Shown one piece after another: positions 9,198 through 19,165 of a stretch of 64,000 nucleotides of DNA. The stretch comes from Ruminiclostridium sufflavum DSM 19573 (GTDB lineage Bacteria > Bacillota > Clostridia > Acetivibrionales > DSM-1351): positions 1-64,000 of the forward strand of contig NZ_QKMR01000024.1 in the NCBI RefSeq assembly GCF_003208175.1, read 5' to 3'. The notes under the pieces are model-generated. The model was not told the origin of the DNA, did not search any database, and worked only from the letters and a program-made list of their open reading frames with translations. Made by a program: the position numbers and the translations under genes. Position 1 is the stretch's first letter. Every line of letters begins with the position of its first letter.

Positions 9198-9566
9198 ATG
9201 ATTAATAAACAGAACAAGAACGAGATTAGAGTCAGAAAGCACTTAAGAGTACGCAAAAAAATTAATGGAACTCAGGAACGTCCAAGAATGAACGTTTTTA
9301 GAAGTTTAAAGAATATCTATGTTCAAATCATTGATGATACGAACGGTAATACTCTTGTATCCGCTTCAACCCTTGATTCAGCTATAAAAGGAAAAGTTGC
9401 TAACGGTGGAAACAAGGAAGCAGCTAAAGAGGTTGGAAAATTAATAGCAGCTAAGGCTATTGAAAAGGGTATAAAGCAGGTTGTTTTTGATAGGGGCGGT
9501 TATATCTATCATGGAAGAGTTAAGGAGCTTGCAGATAGTGCCAGAGAAGCAGGTTTGGATTTCTAA
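9198..9566 (+). CDS. rplR: 50S ribosomal protein L18
   Basis: 122 aa, normal. It starts [20 protein letters not shown], with [20 protein letters not shown] and [20 protein letters not shown] as family landmarks. It binds 5S rRNA with L5. AAAGGAGATG precedes the ATG. Confidence 0.97.
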   Translation: MINKQNKNEIRVRKHLRVRKKINGTQERPRMNVFRSLKNIYVQIIDDTNGNTLVSASTLDSAIKGKVANGGNKEAAKEVGKLIAAKAIEKGIKQVVFDRGGYIYHGRVKELADSAREAGLDF

Positions 9567-9584
9567 GAGAAGGAGGGGAATACA

Positions 9585-10088
9585 TTGCAACGAATTGATG
9601 CTAACACTTTAGGAGAGCTTAAAGAGAAAGTTGTTAATATAGGACGTGTAACAAAGGTTGTTAAAGGTGGTAGAAATTTCAGATTCAGTGCTCTTGTTGT
9701 TGTAGGAGATGAAAATGGATATGTTGGTAGCGGAATGGGAAAGGCAGCTGAAATACCCGAGGCTATTCGTAAGGGTATCGAAGATGCAAAGAAAAATCTT
9801 ATTAAGGTTCCGTTAGTAGAAACAACAATTCCACATGAAGCTGTAGGAGTTTTCGGAGCAGGTAAAGTATTGCTCAAGCCGGCAGGAGAAGGAACTGGAG
9901 TTATAGCCGGCGGACCTGTCAGAGCTGTATTGGAGCTTGCCGGAATACATGATATCAGGACGAAGTCATTGGGATCAAACAATCCTATAAATATGGTCAA
10001 TGCTACTATCAAGGGTCTTGCTCAGTTAAAGACAGTTGAAGATGTTGCCAGACTTCGCGGAAAAAATGCAGAAGAAATTCTAGGTTAG
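9585..10088 (+). CDS. rpsE: 30S ribosomal protein S5
   Basis: 167 aa from a TTG with AAGGAGGGG upstream. It carries the double-stranded RNA-binding fold [20 protein letters not shown] and the [20 protein letters not shown] motif. S5 contributes to decoding accuracy and the mRNA entry channel; mutations in the glycine-rich loop give spectinomycin resistance in the family. Confidence 0.96.
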   Translation: MQRIDANTLGELKEKVVNIGRVTKVVKGGRNFRFSALVVVGDENGYVGSGMGKAAEIPEAIRKGIEDAKKNLIKVPLVETTIPHEAVGVFGAGKVLLKPAGEGTGVIAGGPVRAVLELAGIHDIRTKSLGSNNPINMVNATIKGLAQLKTVEDVARLRGKNAEEILG

Positions 10089-10100
10089 GGGGAAACATTA

Positions 10101-10280
10101 ATGGCTAAGTTAAAGATAACTCTAAAACGAAGCACTAATAAAGCAGTCGCAAGGCAAAAAGCTACTGTAAAAGCGCTTGGTTTAGGAAAAATCAATACTT
10201 CTGTTGAGCAAAATGATAACCCTCAAATCAGAGGTATGATTAATAAAGTTTCACATCTTGTAAGTGTAGAAGAAATATAG
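10101..10280 (+). CDS. rpmD: 50S ribosomal protein L30
   Basis: 59 aa, the normal bacterial L30 length. The protein starts [20 protein letters not shown], and the conserved section is [20 protein letters not shown]. It lies between rpsE (12 bases away) and rplO (13 bases away), the expected place in the spc operon. The upstream GGGGGAAAC serves as a ribosome binding site. Confidence 0.95.
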   Translation: MAKLKITLKRSTNKAVARQKATVKALGLGKINTSVEQNDNPQIRGMINKVSHLVSVEEI

Positions 10281-10293
10281 GGAGGTGTAGTCA

Positions 10294-10737
10294 ATGAAAT
10301 TATTTGAATTACAGCCTGCTCCTGGATCCCAAAAACTACCTAACAGAAAAGGTAGAGGTATAGGCAGTGGTAACGGTAAAACAGCCGGCAAAGGTCATAA
10401 AGGACAGAATGCACGTGCGGGCGGCGGTGTTAGACCAGGCTTTGAAGGTGGTCAAATGCCTCTGTATATGAGATTACCAAAGAGAGGATTCAATAATTAT
10501 GAGTTTGCAACTAAATATACAGAAGTGAATATTTCTCAATTGAATATATTTGAGGATGGTACTGTTGTAAATGAGGAGCTATTAAAATCATCTGGCCTTG
10601 CTAAAAAGATTATTGATGGAGTAGTTATTTTAGGTAACGGTGAATTAAATAAGAAATTAACAGTTCAGGCGGCTAAATTTACGAAAACAGCTATTGCAAA
10701 AATAGAAGCTGTAGGAGGAAAGGTCGAGGTGGTATAA
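10294..10737 (+). CDS. rplO: 50S ribosomal protein L15
   Basis: 147 aa, normal. It has the glycine-rich N-terminal arm [20 protein letters not shown] that threads into 23S rRNA, and the [17 protein letters not shown] motif. AGGGAGGTG precedes the ATG. It ends two bases before secY. Confidence 0.97.
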   Translation: MKLFELQPAPGSQKLPNRKGRGIGSGNGKTAGKGHKGQNARAGGGVRPGFEGGQMPLYMRLPKRGFNNYEFATKYTEVNISQLNIFEDGTVVNEELLKSSGLAKKIIDGVVILGNGELNKKLTVQAAKFTKTAIAKIEAVGGKVEVV

Positions 10738-10738
10738 C

Positions 10739-12028
10739 GTGAGTGGAATGTTGGATACACTTAAGAATTCCTGGAAAATTCCTGATTTGAGAAAAAAACT
10801 CCTTATTACAGTGGGTTTGCTTATTGTTTTTAGGTTGGGTTCAAGACTTCCTGTGCCTGGCCTCGATCCTGCTGCTTTTGAGAAACTCCTTGGAAGCGGG
10901 CAGTTATTTAATTTTCTTGATGTTATTGGCGGCGGTGCTTTTAAAAATGCAACTATATTTGCAATGAGTATTACACCATATGTTAATTCATCAATTATAA
11001 TGCAGCTCTTGACAATTGCTATACCCAGACTGGAGCAGTTGTCAAAGGAAGGCGAAGAAGGCAGGAAAAAGATAGGCCAATGGATTAGGTATGTTACAGT
11101 TATACTGGCTTTTTTACAAGCGACAGCTATTACTGTTGGTCTTAGATCTTCACTTATTTCAGGACTTAACGTTATGACCTTCATTACAGTAACATTTACA
11201 CTCACTGCCGGTACAGCATTTTTGATGTGGCTTGGTGAACAGATTACAGAGTATGGTATCGGTAATGGTATATCTATGCTGATATTTGCCGGTATAGTAT
11301 CGTCAGCTCCGACAGGTGCAATGTACCTTATAAATAATTATCAAATAGGAAACCTCGGCTCCGGAATTATAGGAATTATCAGTATTATAGCTATACTTTT
11401 AGTTTTTGTATTGGTAATAGCCTGCGTTGTTTGGGTTAATCAAGCTGAGAGGCGTATACCTGTACAATATGCAAAGAGAGTTGTGGGAAGAAAGGTATAT
11501 GGAGGACAGAGCACTCATTTACCTATTAAGGTAAACTGGGCTGGTGTTATCCCGATAATTTTCGCTATGTCGATTATGATGCTGCCTTCTACTATAGTTG
11601 GATTTTTTGGCTCAAAATCAGAAAATGCATTTATTGTGTTTATGAAGGATTGGCCTTCACATTGGTCATATGCAGTATTTTACGGTATACTTATTGTTGC
11701 TTTTACATTCTTCTATACTTATGTTCAGTTCAATCCAATTGAGCTGGCTAATAATATGAAGAAAAACGGAGGATTTATTCCCGGTATAAGACCTGGAAAG
11801 CCGACATCTGATTATATCGCAAAGGTTTTGAACAGGATTACCTGGTTTGGTGCACTTTTCCTCGCAGTTATCACCCTGTTCCCATATTTAATTGGTGCTA
11901 TTACCGGTGTCCAGGGCGTTTGGTTTGCCGGAACAAGCGTATTGATTCTAGTTGGTGTTGCACTTGATACTGTAAGACAGATTGAGTCACAAATGCTGAC
12001 AAGACATTACAAGGGTTTTCTGGAATAA
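10739..12028 (+). CDS. secY: Protein translocase subunit SecY
   Basis: 429 aa from a GTG, normal for SecY. The plug/TM2 region GGGAFKNATIFAMSITPYVN and the loop KKNGGFIPGIRPGKPTSDYI are family signatures; ten transmembrane helices are expected. It forms the membrane protein-conducting channel with SecE and SecG. The start lies directly behind rplO; AGGTGG/AGGAAAGG sequences in the rplO end serve as SD. Followed by a strong hairpin and then adk. Confidence 0.97.
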   Translation: MSGMLDTLKNSWKIPDLRKKLLITVGLLIVFRLGSRLPVPGLDPAAFEKLLGSGQLFNFLDVIGGGAFKNATIFAMSITPYVNSSIIMQLLTIAIPRLEQLSKEGEEGRKKIGQWIRYVTVILAFLQATAITVGLRSSLISGLNVMTFITVTFTLTAGTAFLMWLGEQITEYGIGNGISMLIFAGIVSSAPTGAMYLINNYQIGNLGSGIIGIISIIAILLVFVLVIACVVWVNQAERRIPVQYAKRVVGRKVYGGQSTHLPIKVNWAGVIPIIFAMSIMMLPSTIVGFFGSKSENAFIVFMKDWPSHWSYAVFYGILIVAFTFFYTYVQFNPIELANNMKKNGGFIPGIRPGKPTSDYIAKVLNRITWFGALFLAVITLFPYLIGAITGVQGVWFAGTSVLILVGVALDTVRQIESQMLTRHYKGFLE

Positions 12029-12093
12029 GAAGATATGTACTTTTTGTTTCAGAATATATTATTTGTGCAATTGATAAAAAAATGATAAAAATT

Positions 12094-12127
12094 GTTTGGG
12101 GTTTATGATACGTCATAGGCCCTAAAC
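12094..12127 (+). terminator. 15-bp hairpin with TACG loop downstream of secY
   Basis: GTTTGGGGTTTATGA (12094-12108), loop TACG, then a fully paired right arm to 12127 (three G-T wobbles). UACG is a stable tetraloop. The T-rich stretch follows only after about ten bases, so it may be a 3' end stabiliser or a partial terminator between secY and adk rather than a classic terminator. Confidence 0.45.
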
Positions 12128-12287
12128 TTAGTATTAAATGTTTTATTTTTCGGCAAGAAAATTGCTATCGGCTTAAAGGCATAAATTTGAATAAGAGAGA
12201 TAGGACAGTGTCTGAATATTTTATTGTGTAAAGGGCTTGAAGCCGTAATTGATTATATTGAATAAACGATAAAGGGGGACAGAGTCC

Positions 12288-12335
12288 ATGCCGGTACTTA
12301 TTACAACGAAATCTGTGCGTGGACATAATTCATGA
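12288..12335 (+). CDS. 15-codon leader ORF overlapping the adk start
   Basis: ATG at 12288 follows AAAGGGGGA at a good SD distance and reads MPVLITTKSVRGHNS, ending in a TGA that overlaps the adk ATG (ATGA). adk itself has no clear SD just upstream, so coupled translation is plausible. GTCCATGC (12284-12291) can pair with GCGTGGAC (12317-12324), burying the leader start in a hairpin. No homology is recognised; the coding claim rests on SD and overlap only. Confidence 0.45.
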   Translation: MPVLITTKSVRGHNS

Positions 12336-12976
12336 AAATTATACTATTGGGGGCACCAGGTGCCGGTAAAGGTACTCAAGCAAAGGTAATCTCCGAAAAA
12401 TATGAAATACCGCATATTTCAACAGGCGATATTTTCAGAGCAAATATAAAGGGCAATACAGCATTGGGGCAAAAGGTAAAGGGATATTTGGATAAAGGCG
12501 AGCTTGTTCCTGATGAGCTTACTGTAGAAATTATTAAAGATAGATTAGAAAATAATGATTGTGCCAAAGGATATATATTGGACGGATTTCCAAGAACAAT
12601 TCCTCAGGCAGAATATTTGGATAAAGTTTTGATCGGGATGAATACTTCTATTGATAAAGCACTTTTAATAGATGTTAAGGATAAAGATATTATTGAAAGA
12701 ATGTCCGGAAGACGTGTATGTAATAATTGCGGAGCTACATATAATATGGTTTTTAATCCTACGAAGGTTGAAGGCATTTGCGATGCCTGCAATTCCCCTG
12801 TGATTCAAAGGGCGGATGACTCGGCTGAAACTGTATTAAACAGATTAGAAACCTATCATAAGCAAACACAACCGCTTATTGATTACTATAAAAAAGCAGG
12901 AAAGCTTGTAACAGCAGAGGGTGCTGATGAAGTTAAAGAAACTACGGCAAGAGTTTTAAAAGTATTGGAGAGCTAA
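12332..12976 (+). CDS. adk: Adenylate kinase
   Basis: 214 aa, the long bacterial form. It catalyses ATP + AMP to 2 ADP. The P-loop GAPGAGKGTQ is at residues 7-16 and the AMP-binding DGFPRTIPQA near residues 84-93. The LID domain has C130-x2-C and C-x2-C (VCNNCGATYN and GICDACNSPV), a zinc-binding LID typical of Gram-positives. Placement between secY and map is standard. Translation may be coupled to the leader ORF at 12288. Confidence 0.97.
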   Translation: MKIILLGAPGAGKGTQAKVISEKYEIPHISTGDIFRANIKGNTALGQKVKGYLDKGELVPDELTVEIIKDRLENNDCAKGYILDGFPRTIPQAEYLDKVLIGMNTSIDKALLIDVKDKDIIERMSGRRVCNNCGATYNMVFNPTKVEGICDACNSPVIQRADDSAETVLNRLETYHKQTQPLIDYYKKAGKLVTAEGADEVKETTARVLKVLES

Positions 12977-12979
12977 GCT

Positions 12980-13747
12980 ATGTTTACTATTAAGTCGCAG
13001 GCGGAAATTGATAAGATGAGAAAATCCGGAGAGATTTTGTATGAAACTCTTCAGCTTATTAAGAAGAATTCTGTTCCGGGTGTTACTACTAAAGAATTGG
13101 ACAGAATTGCTGAAGAATTTATAGTGAAAAACAAGGCTGTTCCGTCTTTCAAGGGATATGATGTGGGGATTCCTGGTGTTCCGCCTTTTCCTGCCAGCAT
13201 ATGTGCATCTGTCAATGAACAGGTGGTACATGGAATACCAGGTTTAAACAGGCTGAAAGATGGCGATATTATTAGCATAGATGTTGGGGTGTTTTTTAAC
13301 GGATATCATGCTGATGCGGCCAGAACCTTCGCGGTTGGGAAAGTATCCGAGGGTGCACAGAAGTTGATCGATGTAACCAGACAAAGTTTTTTTGAGGGAC
13401 TTAAGCAAATGGTTATAGGAAATCATATTCGTGATATTTCCGGTGCAATTCAAAATTATGCTGAAAATTCAGGATTCTCCGTTGTGAGGGATTTTGTAGG
13501 GCATGGTATTGGAACTCAAATGCATGAGCCACCTGAAATACCAAACTATGTTACAAAGCGCAGGGGGGTAAAGCTGGAAAAAGGGATGGTAATAGCTGTA
13601 GAACCTATGATAAATGAAGGCAGCTACAATGTTGAGGTATTGGATAATAACTGGACTGTTGTTACCTCTGATGGATTACTTTCGGCTCACTATGAGAATA
13701 CTGTTGCAATAACGGAAGATGGGCCGGTGATACTGACAAGGTTCTAA
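12980..13747 (+). CDS. map: Methionine aminopeptidase, type I
   Basis: 255 aa, typical. It removes the initiator Met from new proteins. Metal ligands are visible in DVGVFFNGYHADAARTF (two Asp), GHGIGTQMHEPPEIPNY (His), and EPMI and HYENTVAITEDG (Glu residues). It starts three bases after adk, so the two are co-transcribed. No N-terminal zinc finger is present. Confidence 0.96.
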   Translation: MFTIKSQAEIDKMRKSGEILYETLQLIKKNSVPGVTTKELDRIAEEFIVKNKAVPSFKGYDVGIPGVPPFPASICASVNEQVVHGIPGLNRLKDGDIISIDVGVFFNGYHADAARTFAVGKVSEGAQKLIDVTRQSFFEGLKQMVIGNHIRDISGAIQNYAENSGFSVVRDFVGHGIGTQMHEPPEIPNYVTKRRGVKLEKGMVIAVEPMINEGSYNVEVLDNNWTVVTSDGLLSAHYENTVAITEDGPVILTRF

Positions 13748-13767
13748 AAAGTTTTTTTAATAAGCTA

Positions 13768-13796
13768 TTGTTATTAGTTTTATTTTGTTGTATAAT
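13768..13796 (+). promoter_or_regulatory. Candidate promoter for the KOW protein-infA-rpmJ segment
   Basis: TTGTTA (13768-13773), 17-base spacer, perfect TATAAT (13791-13796) in the 95-base spacer after map. It would give a leader of about 40 nt. Confidence 0.5.
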
Positions 13797-13842
13797 TTAT
13801 AATTGGTTTGATTGTGAATCTAAATTATTGAGGTGACTAAGT

Positions 13843-14124
13843 TTGAATGTAGTCCTGGGACAGGTTGTGTATTCAAAAGCAGGGCGAGATACTGGGAAAA
13901 TATTTATTATAACAGAGATTATAGACACTGATTACGTGTATATCAGCGATGGTGATCTTCGAAGAGTTGAAAATCCAAAAAAGAAGAAAATCAAACACTT
14001 AGTTATTACTAAAGATATTAATGATATAATTGTTCAAAAAATATCATCTGATATTAGAATTACGAATGCTGACATCAGGAAATCGCTTGCAGAATTTAAA
14101 AATTCAAATATAAAGGATGATTGA
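13843..14124 (+). CDS. KOW-domain RNA-binding protein (L14e-like)
   Basis: 93 aa from a TTG preceded by GAGGTGA. Residues 1-40 (VVLGQVVYSKAGRDTGKIFI) form a KOW motif as in ribosomal L14e/L24-type proteins; the rest is lysine-rich. A protein of this type sits between map and infA in many Clostridia. It is probably ribosome- or rRNA-associated, but its exact role is unknown to me. Confidence 0.75.
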   Translation: MNVVLGQVVYSKAGRDTGKIFIITEIIDTDYVYISDGDLRRVENPKKKKIKHLVITKDINDIIVQKISSDIRITNADIRKSLAEFKNSNIKDD

Positions 14125-14166
14125 TTATTTACTATAGATATTTCAACCTTTGGAGGAGGTGTTAGT

Positions 14167-14385
14167 TTGGCAAAAGATGATGTTATAGAGGTTGAGGGAA
14201 CTGTTGTTGAGTCATTACCAAATGCTATGTTTCAAGTAGAATTAGAAAATGGACATAAGGTGCTTGCTCATATTTCAGGAAAGCTTAGGATGAATTTTAT
14301 TAGGATTCTTCCGGGAGATAAGGTAACTCTTGAATTATCACCATACGATCTTACCAGAGGAAGAATTACTTGGAGAGCTAAATAA
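14167..14385 (+). CDS. infA: Translation initiation factor IF-1
   Basis: 72 aa, exactly the family size, from a TTG with TGGAGGAGG upstream. It begins [20 protein letters not shown] and contains the S1-like OB fold with [20 protein letters not shown]-like motif. IF-1 occupies the 30S A site during initiation. Confidence 0.97.
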   Translation: MAKDDVIEVEGTVVESLPNAMFQVELENGHKVLAHISGKLRMNFIRILPGDKVTLELSPYDLTRGRITWRAK

Positions 14386-14492
14386 TACATACCTTTATTA
14401 TGGTCAATGACTAAAAAGAAAAGGTATTATTAAAAATATATAAGATTAAATAATATATGTAAATTTTTTCTTACCATAAGGAGGTTATTGTA

Positions 14493-14606
14493 ATGAAAGT
14501 TAAACCATCAGTTAAGCCTATATGTGAAAAGTGTAAGATTATTAAGAGAAAAGGCAGAGTAATGGTTATTTGTGAGAATCCAAAGCACAAGCAGAAACAG
14601 GGTTAA
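14493..14606 (+). CDS. rpmJ: 50S ribosomal protein L36, zinc form
   Basis: 37 aa; [20 protein letters not shown] is the family signature. C11, C14, C27 and H32 form the zinc site. AAGGAGG lies eight bases ahead of the ATG. It is in its standard place after infA. A 427-base gap follows before rpsM, where most genomes have only a short spacer. Confidence 0.96.
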   Translation: MKVKPSVKPICEKCKIIKRKGRVMVICENPKHKQKQG

Positions 14607-15033
14607 TAAGAACCCAATATTGTATTTATTAACTTCGTAAAATTTCATCAAGAAAGCGGCTGAACATAGAATTTTCAATTCATAAGAATTTTCAATTCAT
14701 AAGAATTTTCAATTCCTTTGAATTATCCCAATTTCTTGTTTTTCTTGCTGATATTTTAAATATTTGACGATATCGTTTGGACTATGATGCCTGTGGGAAT
14801 GGCGGTTGTATTTTACATCATTGTACATTCGGTGGAGAATTAGCTTGAAAAGCAAAATGCGGCTGCAAATTACCGCAACATTGCTTTGCTGATTTTTATG
14901 CCCAAGCTGGGCGTGGAGGTTAGCTCGAAAACGCGAGCATGCTTTAGGTGCATTCACCAATGAGCTTCGCGTGGCAAAAGGCCAAAGGCTTTTTGAAAGA
15001 AACATGAGAATTTTATTGGAGGTGTAAGATAAG
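14607..15033 (+). other. 427-base gene-free stretch between rpmJ and rpsM
   Basis: It contains the 17-bp tandem repeat at 14669-14715 and several imperfect GC-rich inverted repeats further on (for example GCCCAAGCTGGGC near 14900 and AAAAGGCC AAA GGCTTTTT near 14974-14995, which resembles a weak terminator). I see no convincing gene on either strand. The rpsM SD (TGGAGGTG) closes it. Confidence 0.6.
14669..14715 (+). repeat. 17-bp tandem repeat, about 2.8 copies
   Basis: The unit GAATTTTCAATTCATAA occurs at 14669-14685 and 14686-14702 without mismatch, then GAATTTTCAATTC begins a third copy at 14703. Each unit holds the small palindrome GAATTnnnAATTC-like core. It is probably a slippage product. 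Confidence 0.85.
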
Positions 15034-15402
15034 ATGGCACGTATTGCCGGAGTGGATTTGCCCAGAGAAAAAAGGGTAGAAATTGGTCTCACCTATATCT
15101 TTGGAATTGGAAGAGCTAAGTCTAATGAAATACTTGTGAAGACTGGCATTAACCCAGATACCAGAGTAAGAGATTTGACTGATGAGGAAGTAAATAAGCT
15201 TAGAGATGTAATTGACAAAGAGTTTAAGGTTGAAGGTGACCTGAGAAGAGAAATTGCTTTAAATATTAAGCGTCTTATTGAAATTGGATGCTACAGAGGA
15301 AGAAGACACAGAATGGGTCTTCCTGTCAGAGGTCAGCGTACAAAGACTAATGCCAGAACCAGAAAAGGGCCTTCAAAGCCTGTTAGCGGTAAAAAGAAAT
15401 AG
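15034..15402 (+). CDS. rpsM: 30S ribosomal protein S13
   Basis: 122 aa, normal. It starts [20 protein letters not shown] and carries the [20 protein letters not shown] signature tail. S13 forms bridges B1a/b to the large subunit. First gene of the alpha operon proper, with TGGAGGTG ten bases upstream. Confidence 0.97.
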   Translation: MARIAGVDLPREKRVEIGLTYIFGIGRAKSNEILVKTGINPDTRVRDLTDEEVNKLRDVIDKEFKVEGDLRREIALNIKRLIEIGCYRGRRHRMGLPVRGQRTKTNARTRKGPSKPVSGKKK

Positions 15403-15423
15403 TTAAAGGAGGTTTGCAAACAC

Positions 15424-15828
15424 ATGGCAACAAAAACTGCTGGTGCTAAAAGGACTACCAGAAAGAGAAGAGAACGTAAAAATATTGAACGTGGAGCTGC
15501 TCATATACGTTCATCTTTTAATAATACAATTGTTACCTTGACAGATACTGCTGGAAACGCGTTATCATGGGCAAGTGCAGGTGGACTTGGTTTCAGGGGC
15601 TCAAGAAAGAGCACTCCGTTTGCTGCGCAAATGGCAGCTGAAACTGCTGCAAAGGCTGCAATGGAACATGGACTTAAGACTGTTGAAGTATACGTAAAGG
15701 GACCTGGAGCAGGTAGAGAAGCAGCTATAAGAGCATTACAGGCTGCAGGGTTAGAAGTAAGCCTTATTAAGGATGTAACACCAATTCCTCATAATGGCTG
15801 CAGACCACCTAAGCGTAGAAGAGTATAA
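15424..15828 (+). CDS. rpsK: 30S ribosomal protein S11
   Basis: 134 aa, normal. It has [20 protein letters not shown] near residue 28 and ends with the signature [18 protein letters not shown]. The conserved Asn-Gly in IPHNGC is the known isoaspartate site in the family. S11 forms the 30S platform. Confidence 0.97.
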   Translation: MATKTAGAKRTTRKRRERKNIERGAAHIRSSFNNTIVTLTDTAGNALSWASAGGLGFRGSRKSTPFAAQMAAETAAKAAMEHGLKTVEVYVKGPGAGREAAIRALQAAGLEVSLIKDVTPIPHNGCRPPKRRRV

Positions 15829-15858
15829 TTGATTATTAAAATGGAGGTGTAAACTTAG

Positions 15859-16488
15859 ATGGCAAGATATACTGAAGCAGTTTGCAGACTCTGCCGCAGA
15901 GAAGGCGAAAAGTTATTCTTAAAGGGCGAGAGATGCTATACTGATAAATGTTCTATATCAAAAAGGGCGTATGCGCCAGGACAACATGGACAGGCAAGAA
16001 AGAAAATGTCTGAATATGGCATACAGCTTCGTGAGAAGCAAAAGGTTAGAAGATTTTACGGCGTATTGGAAAGCCAATTTAGCAAATATTTTGAAATGGC
16101 TTCAAGAAAGCGCACCGGAATCACAGGTGAAAATCTGTTGCAAATTTTAGAGACAAGACTTGATAATGCTGTCTACAGACTGGGCCTTGCAACATCAAGA
16201 CCTGAGGCAAGACAGCTGGTTACTCATGGTCACTTTAAGATAAATGGCAAGCGTGTTAACATTCCATCTTATTTGTTAAAGGTGGGAGATGTTATTTCGG
16301 TTGCCGATAAGACAAAGAGTTCACCAAAGATAAAATCAATCAGCGACATTGCAGGCGGAAAAGTAATTCCAAAATGGCTTGAATTTGATGCTGAGAACTT
16401 AGTAGGAAAAGTTGCCGCTCTTCCTGCAAGAGAAGATATTGATTTACCAATAAAAGAACATTTAATCGTAGAGTTGTACTCCAAGTAA
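15859..16488 (+). CDS. rpsD: 30S ribosomal protein S4, cysteine-containing form
   Basis: 209 aa, normal. Cysteines 9, 12, 26 and 31 in the N-terminal region form the zinc-binding variant. The S4 RNA-binding domain covers about residues 98-160 ([20 protein letters not shown] and [20 protein letters not shown]). S4 nucleates the 30S body. Its position in the alpha operon between rpsK and rpoA is conserved. Confidence 0.97.
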   Translation: MARYTEAVCRLCRREGEKLFLKGERCYTDKCSISKRAYAPGQHGQARKKMSEYGIQLREKQKVRRFYGVLESQFSKYFEMASRKRTGITGENLLQILETRLDNAVYRLGLATSRPEARQLVTHGHFKINGKRVNIPSYLLKVGDVISVADKTKSSPKIKSISDIAGGKVIPKWLEFDAENLVGKVAALPAREDIDLPIKEHLIVELYSK

Positions 16489-16617
16489 TAATTCATAAAA
16501 TGGTAGATGACTTGGAAGCAACTGAAAGAATTATTTTATTAATAATTCTCTATGAGGATTGTTTGTTAGAATCAGTTGCCCTCAAAAAATAAAAATGTTG
16601 TTAAGGGAGGGTTCTTG

Positions 16618-17565
16618 GTGATAGAAATAGAAAAACCTAGAATAGAATGTGTATCTAATAGCGATGATAACACTTATGGCAGGTTTATAATTGAGCCTTT
16701 GGAGAGAGGCTATGGTATTACGCTTGGTAATTCCTTAAGAAGAATATTGTTGTCTTCATTGCCTGGTGCAGCTGTTAATTCAATTAAGATTGATGGAGTA
16801 TTACATGAATTCTCCACAGTTCCGGGTGTAGTTGAGGATGTAACAGAGATAATACTTAATATTAAGTCTCTTTCATTAAAAATGCATACAGAAGGATCAA
16901 AAGTTATTTACATTGATGCAAATGGAGAAGGACCAATTACGGCCGGTGATATTATCACCGATCAGGACGTTGAAATTTTAAATCCGGATCTTCATATTGC
17001 AACATTAAACGGTGACCATAGATTCTATATGGAAATGGTAATCAGTGTGGGTAGAGGTTATGTGGCTGCTGACAAGAATAAGCAGGCAGGGCAGCCGATC
17101 GGTGTGGTTCCGGTTGACTCTATTTATACACCGGTTAAAAAGGTCAACTATACTGTTGAAAATACTCGTGTAGGACAGATCACAGACTATGATAAGCTTA
17201 CTTTGGAAGTTTGGACTGATGGAAGTATCAATCCTGATGAAGCTATAAGCCTTGGGGCAAAGATTCTGAGTGAACATTTGAATTTGTTTGTGGATTTGTC
17301 TGATCAGGCTAAGCATACAGAAATAATGGTAGAAAAAGAAGAAACTAAAAAAGAGAAAGTTCTTGAAATGACTATTGAAGAGCTGGATTTATCTGTAAGG
17401 TCTTACAATTGTCTTAAGAGAGCCGGTATAAATACTGTTGAGGATCTTACCAACAAAACCGAAGAGGATATGATGAAGGTTAGAAATCTAGGCAGAAAAT
17501 CTCTTGAAGAAGTTCTTCAAAAACTGCAGGCTCTTGGTCTTGTATTAACTCCAAGCGAAGAGTAA
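16618..17565 (+). CDS. rpoA: DNA-directed RNA polymerase subunit alpha
   Basis: 315 aa, standard. The GTG at 16618 is chosen because AAGGGAGGG lies seven bases ahead and homology begins at [12 protein letters not shown]; a TTG at 16615 is possible. The N-terminal dimerisation domain has [20 protein letters not shown] at residues 31-50. The C-terminal domain (about residues 245-310, [20 protein letters not shown]) binds UP elements and activators. Confidence 0.97.
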   Translation: MIEIEKPRIECVSNSDDNTYGRFIIEPLERGYGITLGNSLRRILLSSLPGAAVNSIKIDGVLHEFSTVPGVVEDVTEIILNIKSLSLKMHTEGSKVIYIDANGEGPITAGDIITDQDVEILNPDLHIATLNGDHRFYMEMVISVGRGYVAADKNKQAGQPIGVVPVDSIYTPVKKVNYTVENTRVGQITDYDKLTLEVWTDGSINPDEAISLGAKILSEHLNLFVDLSDQAKHTEIMVEKEETKKEKVLEMTIEELDLSVRSYNCLKRAGINTVEDLTNKTEEDMMKVRNLGRKSLEEVLQKLQALGLVLTPSEE

Positions 17566-17646
17566 TTTTTGAATTGCCGTCTGATACTGGAAGATTAATA
17601 AATAATAAATCGTATTCGTTAAATTATTGAGCAAGGAGGGAAAGAA

Positions 17647-18171
17647 ATGCCAGGATATAGAAAGTTAGGTCGTGCGTCAGACCAAAGAAAAGCCATTTTA
17701 AAGAATCTGACAACAGCCTTATTTGTAAGTGGTAAAATTCAAACTACTGAAGCGAGAGCTAAGGAAGTTAAAAATATTGCTGAAAAACTTATCACTATGG
17801 CAATCAAGGAAGCTGATAACTTTACTTCAAAGGCAGTGAAGGTCAGTAGTGCAAAGGTTGACAGCAAGGGTAACAAGCTTACTGATTCTAAGACATCAAA
17901 GAATGGCAAGAAGTATTTGGTTATTGACAGAGAAATAAAGACTGATATGGTGTCCGTTGACAGTCCATCAAGATTGCATGCCAGAAGGCTCATGATGAAT
18001 TGGGTATATAGACCGACAACAGCTGATGGAAAGAATATTAATATCACAGATAAGCTTTTTGATGAAATTGCTCCAAAGTATAAAGGGAAAAACGGTGGTT
18101 ACACCAGAATTTACAAGATTGGACAAAGAAGAGGCGACGCTGCTGAAATGGTTATCCTTGAATTGGTCTAA
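17647..18171 (+). CDS. rplQ: 50S ribosomal protein L17 with internal insertion
   Basis: 174 aa against the usual 112-130. The N-terminal section [20 protein letters not shown] and the C-terminal section [20 protein letters not shown] are canonical. An insertion of about 45-50 lysine- and serine-rich residues lies between [12 protein letters not shown] and [10 protein letters not shown]. The frame is open throughout, so it is a real insertion rather than an error. Last gene of the alpha operon. Confidence 0.95.
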   Translation: MPGYRKLGRASDQRKAILKNLTTALFVSGKIQTTEARAKEVKNIAEKLITMAIKEADNFTSKAVKVSSAKVDSKGNKLTDSKTSKNGKKYLVIDREIKTDMVSVDSPSRLHARRLMMNWVYRPTTADGKNINITDKLFDEIAPKYKGKNGGYTRIYKIGQRRGDAAEMVILELV

Positions 18172-18234
18172 TTTAAAAATGAAATAGCATGTTGGACTGC
18201 CAACTTGTTACATGGTAATTTTGAACTGGAAATA

Positions 18235-18278
18235 GGGGATTAGGCATCAATAGTGCTTAATCCCCATATTTATTTTAT
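18235..18278 (+). terminator. Rho-independent terminator of the alpha operon
   Basis: GGGGATTA (18235-18242) with GCA pairs with TGC and TAATCCCC ending at 18265, a stem of about 12 pairs, followed by ATATTTATTTTATA. It separates rplQ from ecfA1. Confidence 0.8.
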
Positions 18279-18302
18279 AAAGGTTAGTTTTGGAGGTAAG
18301 CT

Positions 18303-19163
18303 TTGAACAGCAATATTTTTGATGTAAGTGACGTTAACTTTTTATATGCTGCCTATGACAATAACAGTCAAGATGTTCATGCCCTTAAGGATATTAATAT
18401 TAAGATTCAAAAGGGCGATTTCGTTGTTATTCTCGGAAGGAACGGCTCCGGTAAATCCACATTATCGAGACTTTTAAATGCCTTGCTTATTCCACAGACA
18501 GGTAAGGTTCTGGTAATGGGAATGGATACCGCAGATGAAAATAATACTTGGAGTATACGAAGTACGGCAGGAATGGTATTTCAAAATCCAGACAATCAAA
18601 TAATTGCAACTACTGTTGAAGAGGATGTTGCGTTTGGGCCTGAAAATCTGGGAGTTGAGCCCGGGGAAATAAGAAAGAGAGTAGATGATGCCTTAGCAAC
18701 TGTCGGTATAAGCCATTTAAAAGAAAATGCGCCGCATCTTTTATCCGGAGGACAGAAGCAGAGAGTCGCAATTGCGGGTATTCTTGCCATGAAGCCACAG
18801 TGCATTATTTTGGATGAAGCTACTTCCATGCTGGACCCTGTCGGACGAAAAGAGGTAATGAGCATATTGCGGAAATTGAATGAAGAGGAAAGCATTACCA
18901 TAGTCCACATAACACATCATATGGATGAAGCAGCACTGGCTAAGAGATTGATTATAGTTGACAATGGGAAAATTGTTCTTGATGGCAAGCCTAGGGAAGT
19001 GTTTAGCAAGGTAAGTATTTTAAAAAGCTTTGGGTTGGATGTTCCTCAAGTGACTGATTTATTCTATTCTCTCAAGCAGCAAGGAATAGATATAAAAAAA
19101 TTACCGTTGACAGTTGAAGAGGCGTTTGAAATTATTGATGATTTACAAAAACACACCTCTTAA
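18303..19163 (+). CDS. ecfA1: ECF transporter ATPase A1
   Basis: 286 aa from a TTG with GGAGGTAAG upstream. Walker [10 protein letters not shown] is at residues 45-53 and the ABC signature LSGGQ at 147-151, followed by [12 protein letters not shown] (Walker B). It powers the energy-coupling-factor module that serves several vitamin and metal S-components. Its partner genes ecfA2 and ecfT lie 1 kb downstream, separated by an antisense methyltransferase gene; normally the three are contiguous. Confidence 0.95.
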   Translation: MNSNIFDVSDVNFLYAAYDNNSQDVHALKDINIKIQKGDFVVILGRNGSGKSTLSRLLNALLIPQTGKVLVMGMDTADENNTWSIRSTAGMVFQNPDNQIIATTVEEDVAFGPENLGVEPGEIRKRVDDALATVGISHLKENAPHLLSGGQKQRVAIAGILAMKPQCIILDEATSMLDPVGRKEVMSILRKLNEEESITIVHITHHMDEAALAKRLIIVDNGKIVLDGKPREVFSKVSILKSFGLDVPQVTDLFYSLKQQGIDIKKLPLTVEEAFEIIDDLQKHTS

Positions 19164-19165
19164 GA

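Noticed and set aside
12155-12185. Fragment AATTGCTATCGGCTTAAAGG resembling a repeat end
   Set aside because: About 20 matching bases with no second end; could be a remnant but too short to claim.
14660-14720. Short tandem repeats that could suggest a CRISPR array
   Set aside because: Units of 17 bp are directly adjacent without spacers, and only 2.8 copies exist; no cas genes in the window.
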